A DNA stretch of 64,000 nt from Termitomyces sp. T153 (lineage: Eukaryota > Basidiomycota > Agaricomycetes > Agaricales > Lyophyllaceae): assembly GCA_018296165.2 (NCBI GenBank), contig JACKQL020000003.1, forward strand, positions 1,178,001 to 1,242,000. Reading direction: 5' to 3'. How positions within the stretch are numbered: the first letter of the stretch is position 1; every line of letters begins with the position of its first letter. Shown piece by piece: positions 1-12,500 of this stretch. The notes beneath the pieces are model-generated. The model did not search any database. It was not told the origin of the DNA and worked only from the letters and a program-made list of their open reading frames with translations. The translations under genes were made by a program, and so were the position numbers.

Positions 1-998
1 TGGGTAATCAACAACTCCAAGTTGTGCTAATATCCAGCAGGTACCTAGCCCTGTTATGCCTGCAACTTTGCTAGGAAGAAGCGTTCCTACACTGGTGAGA
101 CACTGTATGGTCAAGGGAGTCTTAGTGTTGTTAGGAATACAGAAAAAGCAGTAAGGGTCAAGCAGGCAAAAAAGTACATGATAGTGCAGAGGGCATTAGT
201 AGAGGCAAATCTGCCAATCACAATCAAGCAGTTAAGTTTGGACTTGCTTATATTCTAGGAGAATTTAATGATTGGCAGGCCCATGGAGGAGAAAGGAAAG
301 AAGAAGAGCAAGGCAGTGGCAAAAGATAGCAATGAGGAGGAGGAGGAGGTGCTAGCAATAGAGAGTAGCAAGTGATGCTACTAGCAGAGCAGTGGGACTT
401 GGAGATAGCAGTTGCCAGAAGTCTAAGCAACAAGATAGAGGTAGAGGAAGGGCCTGTTGCTGATCCTAGCAACACCTAGCAAGTTGTTGCTTTTGGCCTG
501 TAGATTCCTAGACCTAACAAACTCCTCTAATGCTAGTAAAACTCCAGTGCCATAGCAAGCAGTTCTGGTATGCAACCATCTATTTTCCACTGACTTTAGC
601 TAATATTTTTCTTAGCAACTTGGGGAGTGGACATATACCTCTCATTTCCTGGTGACTCTGATTTTAACTGGTTGAGTACTGACTTTGTGGTGCCTGTGTT
701 GGCTCTAGACTTGTGAGCTCATTTAGAGAGCAACAGGAAGTGGGCTGCAGTAGTAAAGAGGATGTTTGAGAGGGAGTTTGTAGCAGTGGAGCAGGATTTG
801 GTTGTTGCTCATACTCAATACCAGGTCCTGGAATGCACAGTGGAAGTCCTTCAGTATCTTTAAGACAAGTGTAACACCACTATTGCTTGGCAAGTAGAAA
901 ATGGGCTAACTAATAAGAACCTAGCACCCATTAGCCCTCCACCATTGCCTCCTAGCAACTTTGAGGCAGCTGATGATCTCATGGACTTTGGAGCCTAA
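1..998 (+). pseudogene. Antisense Cys-cluster ORF of element Z (decayed copy)
   Basis: This is a plus-strand reading frame with in-frame stops that runs to the TAA at 996-998. It encodes, in order, a Cys-containing segment (NNSKLC, then YPAGT and PCYACNFARKKRSYTG), a basic stretch ending PITIKQLSLDL, a Lys-then-Glu-rich low-complexity tract, a helix beginning KWAAVVKRMFEREF, and a C terminus ending DDLMDFGA. The same order, with recognisable residues at each station, occurs on the minus strand of 14,614-16,545. Both copies lie antisense, between pol and the expected 3' LTR of the same family. Function is unknown. The paired cysteines resemble a fungal zinc cluster, but this copy lacks some of them. 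The 5' end lies outside the window. Confidence 0.5.
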
Positions 999-2305
999 CC
1001 CACCTAAGGGGTCTTATACCTTGTAGTGTTGTGAATGGACTAGCCCCTCTAAGGGGCCTTAGCATAGAGACTGACTCTTTTAAGGGGTCTTGTAGCATAT
1101 TCATAGTAGTGCCCACTTCAGGGGAAAATATAATGTTTTGTAATGTCAACTGAGTGAGAAATAAGAAGTGTGAAAGGTTTGCTAGTGCTTAACACATTAG
1201 TGCTAGCAACTGAGAGTGAACACTAGAAAGACAGAAAAACACATAGCAAAAAACAAAAATTGGAGGGGAAATGCTCAATAGGTTATCATAGCAAGAAGGC
1301 TCCTGGAGGTTTGCACAAGGTGGCTTGGTAGAAGGTGTAGTGCTGCATTTTGATGATAGAAACTAGTAGCTAAAGAAACAAACATAGGGGTGTAAATTGA
1401 GAATACAAGAGAAGAAGGGACATAAGGACTTAACAAAAGACTTGGAAACAGTAGTCTCCATTGTTGCTAGCATTATCTAGAAGGTTGTTTTCCACAGTGG
1501 AAGGGAAATATTGAAGTGATGAGGGATAAATGCTAGGCCAGTCAATATGCTGCTTTAGCAACACCAGATCATAGGTAAAAGACATCCACTTGTCTTCACA
1601 ACTGAAATTGGAAACTATTGCTAGTCAAAGCAAACAACAGTAACTAAGAAGGAAGAAAGCAAAATATACTACAAAAATGACAATTCTTGAGATAATGACT
1701 TGTATTGTACTTGAAAACCCAGAGGGCATAGGATTGCCAGTACTGGTGGAGGGAGTGCTTATCAAAGTGCTAGTGCTAATGGTTCCATTTCACAGTTGTC
1801 TAGAATCAGAGATGTAAAAAGTATTGCCTAGCAAGATACTGATAATGGATGGAGTACAACTGGTAAAAATGGGAGGTTATATGTTTGTGGGTTGAGCAAA
1901 AGCTTTGAGAGCTGTAGCAACATTAGATCTCAAATGGAGAGTGATAAACATTGTAATAGTTGGTATGAACAGTGACCATTTAGAGGTCTATAAAAATGCA
2001 GGTGGATTAGTGGGTTGATAAAAATGCTAGCAACAAGGGTGTCTAGCTTAGCAAAAACATGACATCTGGTAATACTGGAGCATATTGGGGAAGTGCTAAT
2101 TGAAGTGCCACTAGTAAAAGGTATGAGGTTCAAGGATAGAAATGTACTAAAGGGTTCAACAGAATTTGCAATGGTAGTAATAACTTGTGGTGGCTCCCTT
2201 GGTCTAGTGACTCTAGTTCCAGGCATAGCAACTATAGAACCTGGTGGTGACACACTAATAGAGGGGCAAATAGCAAGATGATGGTGCAAAACAGTGTCTG
2301 TAGTT

Positions 2306-2571
2306 CAGAAAGATACCAGGTGATTTACTGATGTTATTATACAAGGGCAGAAGTCCATTTAGGGTAGTAGAAGAGGCTGGCACTGGCTTTCCCTCCAGTT
2401 TAGCAATTGTTAGAGGTGTCAAAGAGCAAATTGAGGTGTTGACAATGGCAGAGGGGGCAACACAAAATGTTGTCTGCTGCTCCAAAGACAGAGTTGGTAC
2501 CTTTATGGAAGTGACAGTAGCAAGGAGTTTAGCAACATTCAAGGTGGGCTTGGTGATGCAGGTCTTTGGGC
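2306..2571 (-). repeat. 265-bp dispersed unit, copy 1 (MITE-like)
   Basis: The reverse complement is nearly identical (about ten differences by eye, mostly transitions) to 49,212-49,475, while the flanks of the two copies are unrelated. The ends form a weak inverted repeat (CCCAAAGACC against CAGAAAGATACC). ACTAC lies within three bases of each end on the minus strand, a possible target duplication. Both strands are open for about 88 codons in both copies, so openness does not show coding. Confidence 0.5.
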
Positions 2572-2717
2572 AAGTAGTGCTGGCAATGGTGTTGGCAGGA
2601 ACAGTATTGTTTTGAGATCAAAGAGTGTGAAGTTCCTATTCAATAAGCAATATACATTTCTCACTGCTGAGCTGCCTGTCACTAGTACTGCTAACATAGG
2701 AAAGCTCTTGCACCAAT

Positions 2718-3304
2718 TGTAAGGGTGACCTCTGGATGCTGTGGCTCAATCACACAGCTAGCCAAGGGAGATCCAAAGTCTATTCAGTACTCTACAGTGT
2801 CTACAAGCATAAATACACACCTGGCAGAGGGAGATCCAAAGAAAACAAGTCTAAGGAGCTTCCTAGGCCAAATTCTATACTCTAGAGTTTGGAGAAGTGT
2901 GGGACACAACTGTACAGTACAACAGGAAAGTCACATGCTTGTTGACAAGTCAACTAGTCATGTGCTGACCCAACAACAGTAATCTATCATAAATGGCCTT
3001 GATCTTTGAGCCAGTGGTACATAACCCCATACAAATATAACCAGAGAATAGCCCTTGGTTGGAGGTATCTGTGACCCAAAGATGGGAGGTCTACAATGAG
3101 CAGCAGGCTCAGAATAAAGGAAACAATTTAGGGGTCTGGTATGAGGCAACATAGAAGGGGAAATACTTGTCTGAATTATGGACAGAGAACTGGTGCAGCC
3201 TGAGGGCTGGAACTGGGACAAGCAGATATGGAAAGCAAAGAAGAATAAAGGAAAACCATAAGGAAGGACAATGGGACAGAGGAAGAAAGGCACATCTTCT
3301 GACA
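2718..3304 (-). repeat. K 3' LTR (type i, 587 bp)
   Basis: The plus-strand ends are TGTAAGGGTGACC and TTCTGACA, that is TG..CA. It is directly followed (reading minus) by the purine tract at 3305-3318 and the chromodomain reading frame. It shares its last ~140 bp (R-U5) with LTR types D and ii but has its own U3. It contains the self-primer site near 2865 with one change. Confidence 0.8.
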
Positions 3305-4174
3305 TCATCCCCCCTCTAGCATGTGGCACCTCAATGTACTGTGTAGAAAAAGTTGCAGATTGCTTGGTCAGCTGCTGAAATGGAGTAAATGCCTCAAGTT
3401 AACTTTGGTGCACTGGAATGCCTGTAGTAGAACATTGGCCTGAGGTTCCCAAGAGATGTTCTTGATGCCATATCTCTTTCATTTCATCTGAAACTGTAAT
3501 TTTCCCTAGAATATCCTGCTATCCAAAATTTTCTCCACTTCATACTCTTCCTTATCATTAACCAGGACCAGTGGTGGGGGTGGCTTAGGGTGGCAGCCAG
3601 AGATTGGATCTTTTAAAGCTGGGAATAGCTTGACAATATTGAAGACTGGGTGCAGTTGGTGTAGGCCTGCTGGAAGTTTAAGCTGGTATGCTAAAGGCTC
3701 TACCTGCTTCTCCACCATGAAGGGGCCAAGGTGACAATGACATGGCTTTTGCAATAGCCTTGTTGTCTTGATGTCTGAGCTATATAGGTACACACAATCT
3801 CCAGGCTTGTATACAGGGGCTAGTGTCCACTGGCAATTCCAGTACCATGCTATGTCATCCTTGGCCTTCACCAATACTGCCTTTGCCTCCTGCACTCCCT
3901 CCATCCTGTCTACAAACTCATTGACTGAGTTGTACTCTGAGGGGCATGCCTAAGGTTCAAATTCCATGTGGGAGTGCCTGCCAGTGTCCAGGAAGAATGG
4001 AGTCATCTGCATAGAAGAGTAAACATAGTTGTTGTACTGGAATTCAGCATCAGGCAGAAGCTCATCCCAATCATCTTGCCTCTCATTATGAAACAGGCAG
4101 AGATACTGTTCCAGCTCCTGGTGAACATGTTCAATCTACCTATTTGACTGAGGGTAATAGGCTGTGGTGGTATG
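3305..4174 (-). pseudogene. K pol 3' end: integrase C-terminus and chromodomain
   Basis: Minus-strand reading gives the integrase C-terminal segment (YKPGDCVYLYSSDIKTTR, then LGPF and HPVFNIVKL) followed by a Pro-rich linker and the start of a chromodomain (EEYEVEKILDSR). This is the usual end of a chromoviral Pol; the domain recognises chromatin marks and can target integration. Reading on toward 4174, the integrase part with the QTE..NQELEQYL block is broken by stops and then interrupted by a solo LTR. The frame resumes for 25 bp at 5264-5288. The chromodomain helix beyond LDSR is out of frame. Confidence 0.75.
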
Positions 4175-5258
4175 TGTCAGGTTCTGCTGACTACAGAGGC
4201 TCAGCTTAACTGGGCAAGTTCTTATTAGGTAAATGTGATGTCCTGTGCTTAGAACCTAGCATCCTGGAGAGGTCTGGACTTCAAATACTTGCAAGGATAA
4301 GCTAGAGAGGATGGTTCCAGCAAGTGTGGGGTGGTCTGGAGAAGTCTAAGACAAGGTATAAGGAAGGGCCAGGCTGGAGGGAAGACTCAGGTATGAGTCC
4401 AGAGGCAAATACAGGATGGTGTGGGGCAAATGGAGGCTATGTGAGTGATGGTAGCAGGGCTGGAGATTGATGGGTTCCAGGGCTGAGCATAGAGCAAGAT
4501 CTGGAGTTAATTCTGAATGTTTGAGAGTCATGATGTATGTGTGGAATTTGTAACAGCATTAGATTAAAAGGAACTTAGGTATGATAAGGGAAACTGAGAC
4601 AAACAAGGCAAGATGGAGTTGAGACAAGACAGAGACAAGAATGATATATTGAGACATGAGACTAGAGGTAGAAAATAGAGACAGAGTTGGGAAATGTAAC
4701 AGAGACAGACATAACAGGAAACAAGTAACTACAGGTAACCAAGTAGAGCAATATCAAGACTAGTGTAATGGATGCTACTCTATGACCTATATACTAGCTA
4801 CTGGAACTCCTCTGGGGATAGCAGGTCTGGTGGTGGGGCTCATTGGGGCTGCATGGAGTCGATGGGTGTCAATTATGATTAGTTGGCAGGCTGCAGTGAT
4901 ACACTGATGGGATCTGATGGGAATGCAGGCCACCTCAGAGTCATTGTAATGTTCCAGACTTGGTTGAATAAGCTGTGGCAACAAGTCAGTAATATACACT
5001 GTGATCAAGAACAGTGTTGAGGAGTTTCAGGAGCTCAGGAGGGGAAGGGGAACTGTTGGAGCCTGCAAGGAATGCATTGGAGTTTGCCAGGAGGCCATTG
5101 GAGTTTGCCAGGGGGCCATTGGAGTCTGCCAGGAAAGTGTTGGAGTTAGCTGGGGTGGGTACTGTGAGTGAACAAAGGTTGGGGCAGGTCAAGAGGGCAT
5201 TTTGTGGAGGTGAAGGTGAAGGAAGAGAGGCCCAGAGGTTCAGGAGTGGGTTGTAACA
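4175..5258. repeat. Solo LTR, family 3, copy 1
   Basis: It begins TGTCAGGTTCTGCTGACTA and ends GTTGTAACA, flanked by gtatg at 4170-4174 and 5259-5263, and it interrupts the K integrase reading frame, which resumes immediately after. A second copy lies at 7422-8591. No internal coding region is present, so it is a solo LTR left by recombination. The element family is unidentified. Confidence 0.75.
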
Positions 5259-5288
5259 GTATGGAGCTTGATTTCCAGCAGACAATAC

Positions 5289-5396
5289 TGTAAGGGCAAC
5301 CTCTGGAGGCTGTGGCCCAGTCACACAACTGGCAGAGGGAGATCCAAAGTCTATTCAGCATCTACAAGAAGTTCTAGAGTCCTAGCTACTCACTTG
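5289..5396 (-). repeat. Type i LTR fragment (G 3' LTR, outer part)
   Basis: It starts TGTAAGGGCAACCTCTGG and follows the first 108 bp of the 37,507-38,075 LTR, then is cut by the start of element B at 5397. The matching inner part of this LTR appears at 27,420-27,763, on the far side of B. About 135 bp of LTR between the two pieces is missing. Confidence 0.6.
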
Positions 5397-6519
5397 TGAT
5401 AAGACCCAGTTGTTGCTGAGCACTGTTTTTGGCATTTCTAATTGGATGGCACCTGACTAGATTCTATATGACCATGCACAAGTCACAACACTTATCAAGT
5501 AGGGTCTAGCCCCAAGGTCTGGAACAATGTAGCTCTTTCATGGGATTTTAGTGACCACAAAACTTCTGGATCACAAGCATCATCATATGGAGTTTGGCCC
5601 TTGGGTCTAGAATGATAAGGACCAGACTTTCTTTAGTGACAATCACTAGTGACATTACCTGGCAACAATAAGACCTCCTTTTGACAATGGATATATTAAA
5701 AGCCATGTGATTTCTTAATTATCATTTTTCTTATCTAGCTTACAAACATACTTGGACAGTGTTTACACTTCAGGTATTGACATCAGGAATGCTCTTTTCT
5801 TGTAATTGACAAATTTTATGCATTATATTGATATTGCATATGTATACTTAGTTACTATACTGACATCCAGTATGTATCATAAACACCTTGGCAGATGCCA
5901 TTGCTGGTGGCAACTAATATTTTCTTTCTAAATACTATACTTACAAACAGTATAAATACTGCCTGTACATAGAGACAAAAACCAACAAACAGAGTATTGT
6001 TCCCCTCATTAGCTCTCAGCTTACCAGCTTCAGGTCTCTTATTGCTCTCTCTTGTCATTGCCAATAACTTAGCAACAACTCTTGACAACCTCATACTCAA
6101 TCTAGCATAGGTGCCAACTGTGGCTGCTCTTAGTATTATTATGACTTAGTGATACTAATAACTATGGCTAGCAACTACTTTGCATTTGTCCCTCAGTTTA
6201 CATTACCTTCACTCATTCCTTATTCCCCAACTCCTTTTTATTGCTTAGTTCCCTCTTTTCTAACAACTCTTTTGCCTCTGCTCCCTTCTCTATCTACTAT
6301 CCAGTGACCTATTGCTACCATCTAGTGAGTGAGCCTAGCAATAGCAACACTTTTTACTTGACTCCTTGTTCCCTTCACATTCATTAGCTCTTGCTTTTTG
6401 GGATAGTCACTGACTTGCCCCTATTAACTTCCTATTGCCAGCTACCCTATCTAGTTGCTAGTGTTTAGGTCTTTCTTTTGGTTTCCTGCATGGCACCTAG
6501 GTGGCATAGGAGCACATCA
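5397..6519 (+). repeat. B 5' LTR (family 2, 1123 bp)
   Basis: Ends are TGATAAGACCC and AGCACATCA, so the termini are a TGAT/ATCA inverted repeat. Related copies lie at 26,935-27,419 (truncated), 31,434-32,477 and 55,887-57,006. A conserved block near 5950 (acagtataaatactgcctg) looks like the TATA region. I see no CpG in this copy, whereas the 55.9-57.0 kb copy has about twenty. Confidence 0.75.
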
Positions 6520-6522
6520 TTT

Positions 6523-6539
6523 TGGAGCCCACCACAAGG
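6523..6539 (+). promoter_or_regulatory. B primer binding site
   Basis: TGGAGCCCACCACAAGG starts three bases after the 5' LTR. The identical 17-mer follows the 5' LTR of element C (24,029-24,045, minus strand). The leading TGG fits pairing to a tRNA CCA end. The tRNA species is not determined. Confidence 0.65.
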
Positions 6540-6912
6540 AGGTATTTAGGTAACCAGTCTGCTAGAAAAGTCAAGTGAAATGTTGCTTGTAAACTTTTAC
6601 AAACTCCCACATTATTCCTTGTTGACTCACCAGGATTCACTGCCAACTACTCAACCTTGAGCTCTTGCCAACAAGCTAGAAACCACTAGGAACCTTTGTG
6701 ACATAAGCAAAATCCTTGCTAACTTCCCAGGCACCTTTGTGAAAAGCTTTCTCAGTGCACCTCTATCACTGCTAACTGCTACCAACTCATCTATCTTCTT
6801 TCTAGAAGTGCATTCTATTCCCACTTTGCCAATCAGCCCTCAGAACCCCCTTGCACTGCTAATACCAACCATTGCTAACATGAATAACAGCCCTGCCATT
6901 TGTCATGCTTAA

Positions 6913-9416
6913 ATGCCTCATTGCAATAACACCACTGCACCTAAATGGGATGAGAGTTGCTCCAGGGAGCTCCCCCAGTACTTCAAGGAATTGGAATGTT
7001 TTTTTGCTGACTGTAGTATTGTAGATGATATTCAGAAGAAGGAATATGCAGCTTGCTACATCTCTTACAATACAGCAGAAACTTGGCTTGGTTTACCAGA
7101 ATTTGGCAACAATGTAACAATTTGCAATAGCACACCTCAACCTTATACCTATTAGAAATGGAAGGCAGCAGTGCTCAGACTGTACCATGGTGCTGATGCT
7201 AGCACTTGTTACAACCTTGGCAACCTCAAGTGACTTTCAACAGTGGCCTGGTGACTTTGAGAAGGTTCTTTGATAATTATCTAGACTTTCAACATATTGC
7301 TAGATGGCTCCTCACTAATAGCAAGCTCTACTGCAATGAGGAACATTGCTTATTCCAACAAGGTATCCCCACATTGCTATAGTCCAAAATCATTTGCTGT
7401 CTCAAAATCACACTTTCTGATTGTCAGGTTCTGCTGACTATGGGGGCTCAGCTTAAATGGGTGAGTCCTTACTAGATGGACATGATGTCCTGCACTGACA
7501 ACCTAGCACTTTGGAGAGGTCTAAACTTCAGATACTTACAAGGGTAAGCCAAGGGGAGTGGTTTGAGCAAGTCTGAAGTGGTCTGGAAAAGTCTAAGACA
7601 AGGTACAAGGAACAGTTGGGCTTGGGGAAGTTCCAAGTACAAGTCTGGAGGCAAGTATTGATGGTGTGGGGCAAATGGTGGCTATGCAAGTGATGGGAGC
7701 AGGGTTGGAGTTTGATGGGGAATCAATGAATGTTGATGGGTTTTGGAGCCAAGCACAAAGCAAAGCCCAGATTGGTTAAAAATGTTTGGGAGGTTGTGAT
7801 TGTAAGCAGATTGTAAGCATGGAGTTTGTAATGGTGTTAGAGTTGAAAAGGACTTGGGCATGACAAAGGAAAGAGAGACAAGCAAGACAAGATAGGGTCA
7901 AGGCAAGATTGAAGTGAGAACAAAAATAGATTGAAGTGGAGATATAAAATGATAATAAGACAATATGAGAAATAAAGACAAGACAAGACTAGGAGACTGA
8001 GATAAGATCAGAGGACTGAGAGAAGAGAAAACATAACAGTAGACACAAAACACAAAGAAACAATCAATCAGAACATAATAATGCAGGTAATATCAAGACT
8101 AGAGTAAAGGATACTACTCTATGACTTATATACTAACTACTGGGACTGCTCCAGGGATAGCAGGTCTGGCAGTGGAGCTTGTTGGGGCTACACTGAGTTG
8201 ACAAGTGTTGGCTATGATCAGTGGGTAGACTGTGGTAATATAGTGACAGGATCAAATGGGAATGTGGGCTGCCCCAGAGTCATTATGATGCTCTGGAGCT
8301 GGTTGGGTAAGTCAGGGTGACAAATCAGTGATGTATGCTAGTGTCAGGAATAGTAGAGAAGGGTTCCAGGAGCTCAGGAAGGAAAGGGGAAGCCTTGGGG
8401 CCTGCAGGAGATGCATTGGAGTTTGCCAGGGGGGCCATCAGGATTTGCCAGAGAAGTGTCAGAGTTAGCTGGGGTAAGTGTCATGGGTGAACAAAGATTG
8501 GGGGAGTTGAAGGATGTTGGGGGGGGAGGGACTCTGGGGAAGCAAGGCAGCTTGGAGAGAGGTCAGGTAGTTCTGGGAACAGGTCATGACACTGGTCACC
8601 ACCCAGAGGATCCTTATGATGTGAACCAAGTCTTTGAAGGTGCTAAATGGGTATTGAAAGGCACAGACATGGCTACAACCAAGACTAGCAATAGCACCTT
8701 AGGTATCACCTTGTTGCCAGTTGATAACACCCCAACCTTGCCCTCCCCCACTCCTAAATGTGAAACCCTTGAATTAGCAATCACTATAACAATCATTAGT
8801 GCATTGGAATGGCTGGAAGCCCTTTTGACCAACAATATTCAGCCCTGCCAGCAGTTCAACAATAGCACTTGCTACTTCTGTAGTAAAACTGGTCATACTA
8901 TGGTTTGTGGCACTTGTTTCAAACTGGAACACATGATTTGACAAGGCAAGATTTATCAAAATGCTGAAGGAAAGATTATTTTACCATCTGGCACCATGAT
9001 TCCAAACTATTTTGGCAAACAGCTTTACATGGAACATATCAAGGAATAGCACTATCTAAACCCAGGACAAATTATTACAGGCAGACTTTCATCTAACACT
9101 AACCCCGACCCAGAGCAAGCAGCTATGCAGCAGTTACTAATTCATGAGGTAATGCAACAGAATGTTGCTATGGGATGAGTACTATCCAAGAAAGAATGCA
9201 TCAAGGCTTTGGAACAAGAACTATTTGTGCTACAATGACCAGGCAAAAAGTCTGATGGCATACAAGTCCTCCATGCATCATATTGACTAGCTAACAACAC
9301 CTCCAAAGTGATGCCAACAACTAGCAACACCCCAGCAACTACTTCTCCTTCTGATTCTGTACCAACTTCTACTACTAAGCTGACTGACAAAGGCAAAGCA
9401 ACTGAATAATCTGTCA
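6913..9416 (+). pseudogene. B gag with CCHC knuckle, interrupted
   Basis: The N-terminal part from ATG 6913 contains the family motif ELPQYFKELECFFADC and a Trp-rich YISYNTAETWLGLPEF region, as in Gypsy capsid proteins. The frame breaks after about 80 codons and is split by a solo LTR at 7422-8591. After it the reading resumes with DPYDVNQVFEGAKWVLKGTD, then a nucleocapsid zinc knuckle CYFCSKTGH with the last Cys one residue closer than usual, then an EGKIILPSGTMIP motif and ECIKALEQELFVL. The last part is a Thr/Ser/Pro-rich linker toward the protease. Several stops and shifts make it non-functional. The gag-pol boundary cannot be placed exactly. Confidence 0.65.
7422..8591. repeat. Solo LTR, family 3, copy 2
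   Basis: It begins TGTCAGGTTCTGCTGACTA like copy 1 and ends GGTCATGACA. The flanks are ctgat (7417-7421) and ctggt (8592-8596), a 5-bp duplication with one change. It splits B's gag, whose reading frame continues on both sides. Confidence 0.7.
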
Positions 9417-9559
9417 TTAACAAGCATCCACCCATTGCTAAGGAAACCACTACTCAGCCTCCAGTCCATCTGTTTTCTGGCATCCCAGGTTGCTATGCCC
9501 CTCCTACTAATCAAAACTTCACTGCTCCCAACAGAGCTAATGATGGCACTTACCAAACT

Positions 9560-12500
9560 ATGCCTCCCATCTGTGATATTAAACAGTACAAAGCAATATT
9601 TGAAAGGGTTTTAAGCACAAAGGTTACAGTTTCAGTTAGAGAACTCTGCTCAGTATCACAGGACATTAGGAATCAGTTTAGGACAGCTGTTATGCCCAAG
9701 CAACTTGCAGGAGCAAACACTAACACTGTGCAGGATCCAAGCAACATCTTTGAAGAAGTGTTACCAACATTTGCTATAGACAAGCCCCAGTTTTTGCTAG
9801 GATCTAATGTCACTACTGCTAATGGACTCACCCCAGACCAGACTCAAGGTGCATCAGTTGATCTAGTGGAGGCCTATATAGATCTGCTACCTTCTAGAGA
9901 AGAGCTTATGATGCTCACTGTTGCTAAGGATTCACAGTCACTTTGGTCTATTATGATGCTAATTGATAATCACAAAGAAATAGAATGCATCACAGACAGT
10001 AGCTCCTAGAGAATCTCAATGTCCACTGGAAATTGCCAGCAACCTTGGCCTGTCTTACAACTCCAACATTGTGTCAAACATGCAGAGTACTAACAGAACT
10101 TTCAATCAATTGCTAGGACTTGCTCATAACATTCCTTGCACTATTGGCAACATAATGGTGTACCTCCAGATTCATGTTTTACAGTCCCTCACCTATGACA
10201 TTCTACTTGATCACCCTTTTGATGTGTTAACTAGAAGTGTGGTCAACACCCTTAGCAATGTGGAGACTACTATTACCATAATGGATCCAAATACTGGTAT
10301 GTGGCAAAACTATACCAACCTTTTCATGCAGCAAATCCAAAAGAAATATTGATTGCCAATAAGTTCACTACAAAACAGAACCACCCTGCTGCTTTCATTG
10401 CAGAAGACATTGATAATGACAATAGTGACATAACAGTTGTTATCAGCTATGACCATGCAACTAGTCTAGGGACTTGTATAGCTTCTTGTGATTTGGACAA
10501 AGACATTTTACTTATAAAATCTTCTTGCACATAGACAAACCCTGCCTTAGCCTATCTATATGCCATGCTTGTGACCTCTTTGAATTTTCAATACCTCCTC
10601 ACTTCCTCACTCATATTTTGTAAGTACTGATTGTACTATTCCTTTGATTCTTGGACAGATACTTGCAGTTGATACAAGCAATACAGACAATACTCCTATC
10701 TACATCAACATCCCTTTTCCCACTCAATTTGTCCCTAACAAGCCTGCTAAAAGAAAAGAAGTATAGGTAAAAAAGAAGTACAAACTGGTTGCTATGAAAG
10801 CCAAACCCATCACTGGCCATGTTAGCAAAGATTTTAAAATTGAGTGACATATCATTGGTGATTCCTTAGCAACAATGCCAATACTCATCCCAAATCCTTT
10901 GCCATTTGTACCAACCCAGCAATTTACTAGTGACCAACAGGCAAAATTTGTTAAAGATCATGATACAGGTTTCCTTACTAGCAATGAACTCAAAGTGCTC
11001 ACCAATCTCATTGCTAAGCAAGAGAAGGCTTTTGCTTGGGAGAACTCTGAACAAGGAAGCTTACACCCTGACTTCTTCCTGCCAGTATGCATACCAACCA
11101 TTTTCCATGTCCCTTGGGTCCAGCATAATTGCTCCATTCCCCCAGGCCTAGAAAAAGAAGTCTGTGAAATCATTTGCAAAAAGATCAAGGCTGGTGTTCA
11201 TGAACCCTCAAACCCTTCTTACTAATCCTGCTGGTTCTGTGTTATGAAGAAGAATGGTAAAGCTCAGGATTGTTCACAGTCTAGAGCCACTAACTGTGGT
11301 CACCATTTGCCACTCTGGAGTTCCCCCTTTTTCAGATCATGTTGCTGAATCTTTCACTGGATGCATTTGTGGTGTTATGCTTGACCTTTACATTAGATAT
11401 GATGAGCAACTAATTGACCCTGCCTCTCATGACTTAACAATATTTCAGACTCCTTTTGGCACACTTTGCTTAGTGACCTTGCCAATGGGTTGGACCAACT
11501 CAGGACCAATTTTTCCCAATGACATAACCTTCATCCTGCAGCCAGAAATTCCTCACAACATGCTCAGCTTCATTGATGACATTAGCACCAAAGGTAGCAA
11601 AGACTGGAAAATTGTTAATGGTGTTCCTACTAAGCATCCTTCTAACCCAAGTATCCATCTAGTGCTATGGGATTTCTTTGAACTTCTTAACCAAATTCTT
11701 CAGCAAATGAAGTATTGTGGTGGTACATTTTCTAGTCACAAACTTGTCTTATGCACCCTGACCTTCAAGATCCTTGAACATCTTTGCATGCTTAGCAGTT
11801 GCATTCTAGATGGAAGTTGCTTAGCCCTACTTGAGTGTTGGGGCCCTTGCAAATTACTATCTGAAGTTTGAGCCTTTCTGAGTACAGTTGAAGTTCTCAC
11901 AATTTTTGTGAAGAATTTTGCTCACCACACTAACAACTTAACAAAATCTACTCATTTGGTGTTCCTTTTGAATTTGGCCCAGACCAGATCAATGCTTAGC
12001 ATGATATTGCTAAGCCTTACAAGATGCTAAGCCCCTTATTCCTATTGATTATGAACTGCCTAACCCTGTCATTCTAGCAGTGGATATGTCATATATTGCC
12101 ATTGGCTACTACCTTTGTCAATGTGCAAGCAACAACTACAAAGAACATCACTACAACCATTTTGGCTCCATCACTCTGAATAACAGAGAGTCTAAATTTA
12201 GTTAGCCCAAATTGGAACTCTATAGTCTTTACCATGCACTTCAGGCCTTACAAATGTACCTCATTAGAGTCAGAAATCTTAAGTCAACATTTGTTATATT
12301 CAGAGTATGCTACAGAACCCTGACATCCAGCCTTATGCCAGCATGAATTGCTGGGATCATGGTGATTCTTATATTCCACTTTGAGCTGATGGTCTTTTGC
12401 AATGACTGCTGCAGCCTAGAAACCCTGCCTCAAACAATAGCAGCAATTCTGTTTATGAGGACTGGATCAACCAATTACATGGCTTTATTCACCAAGTTCA

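Larger units (their letters stand above)
1..2717 (-). mobile_element. Gypsy element Z, 3' part (host of the nest)
   Basis: This is the left part of a minus-strand Ty3/Gypsy element related to element B (5397-27,419). The stretch from about 1130 to 1380 matches, in reverse, the non-coding region after B's pol at 14,100-14,490, and 1-998 carries the same antisense ORF as B. Its gag continues at 38,076 onward: joining the minus-strand reading across the ccaat duplications at 2713-2717 and 38,076-38,080 keeps the family's order, with a run resembling B's KKECIKALEQEL following the mid-gag region. From about 1400 to 2300 I see only broken minus-strand reading frames rich in Ser, Thr and Pro and no RT motif, so most of pol is lost or unrecognisable. 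CpG is almost absent. The Z 3' LTR would lie left of the window. Confidence 0.6.

Noticed and set aside
2306..2571. The 265-bp unit as a conserved gag-pol linker domain
   Set aside because: Similarity ends sharply at both sides, both strands are open, and B and C have no such sequence at the corresponding place.
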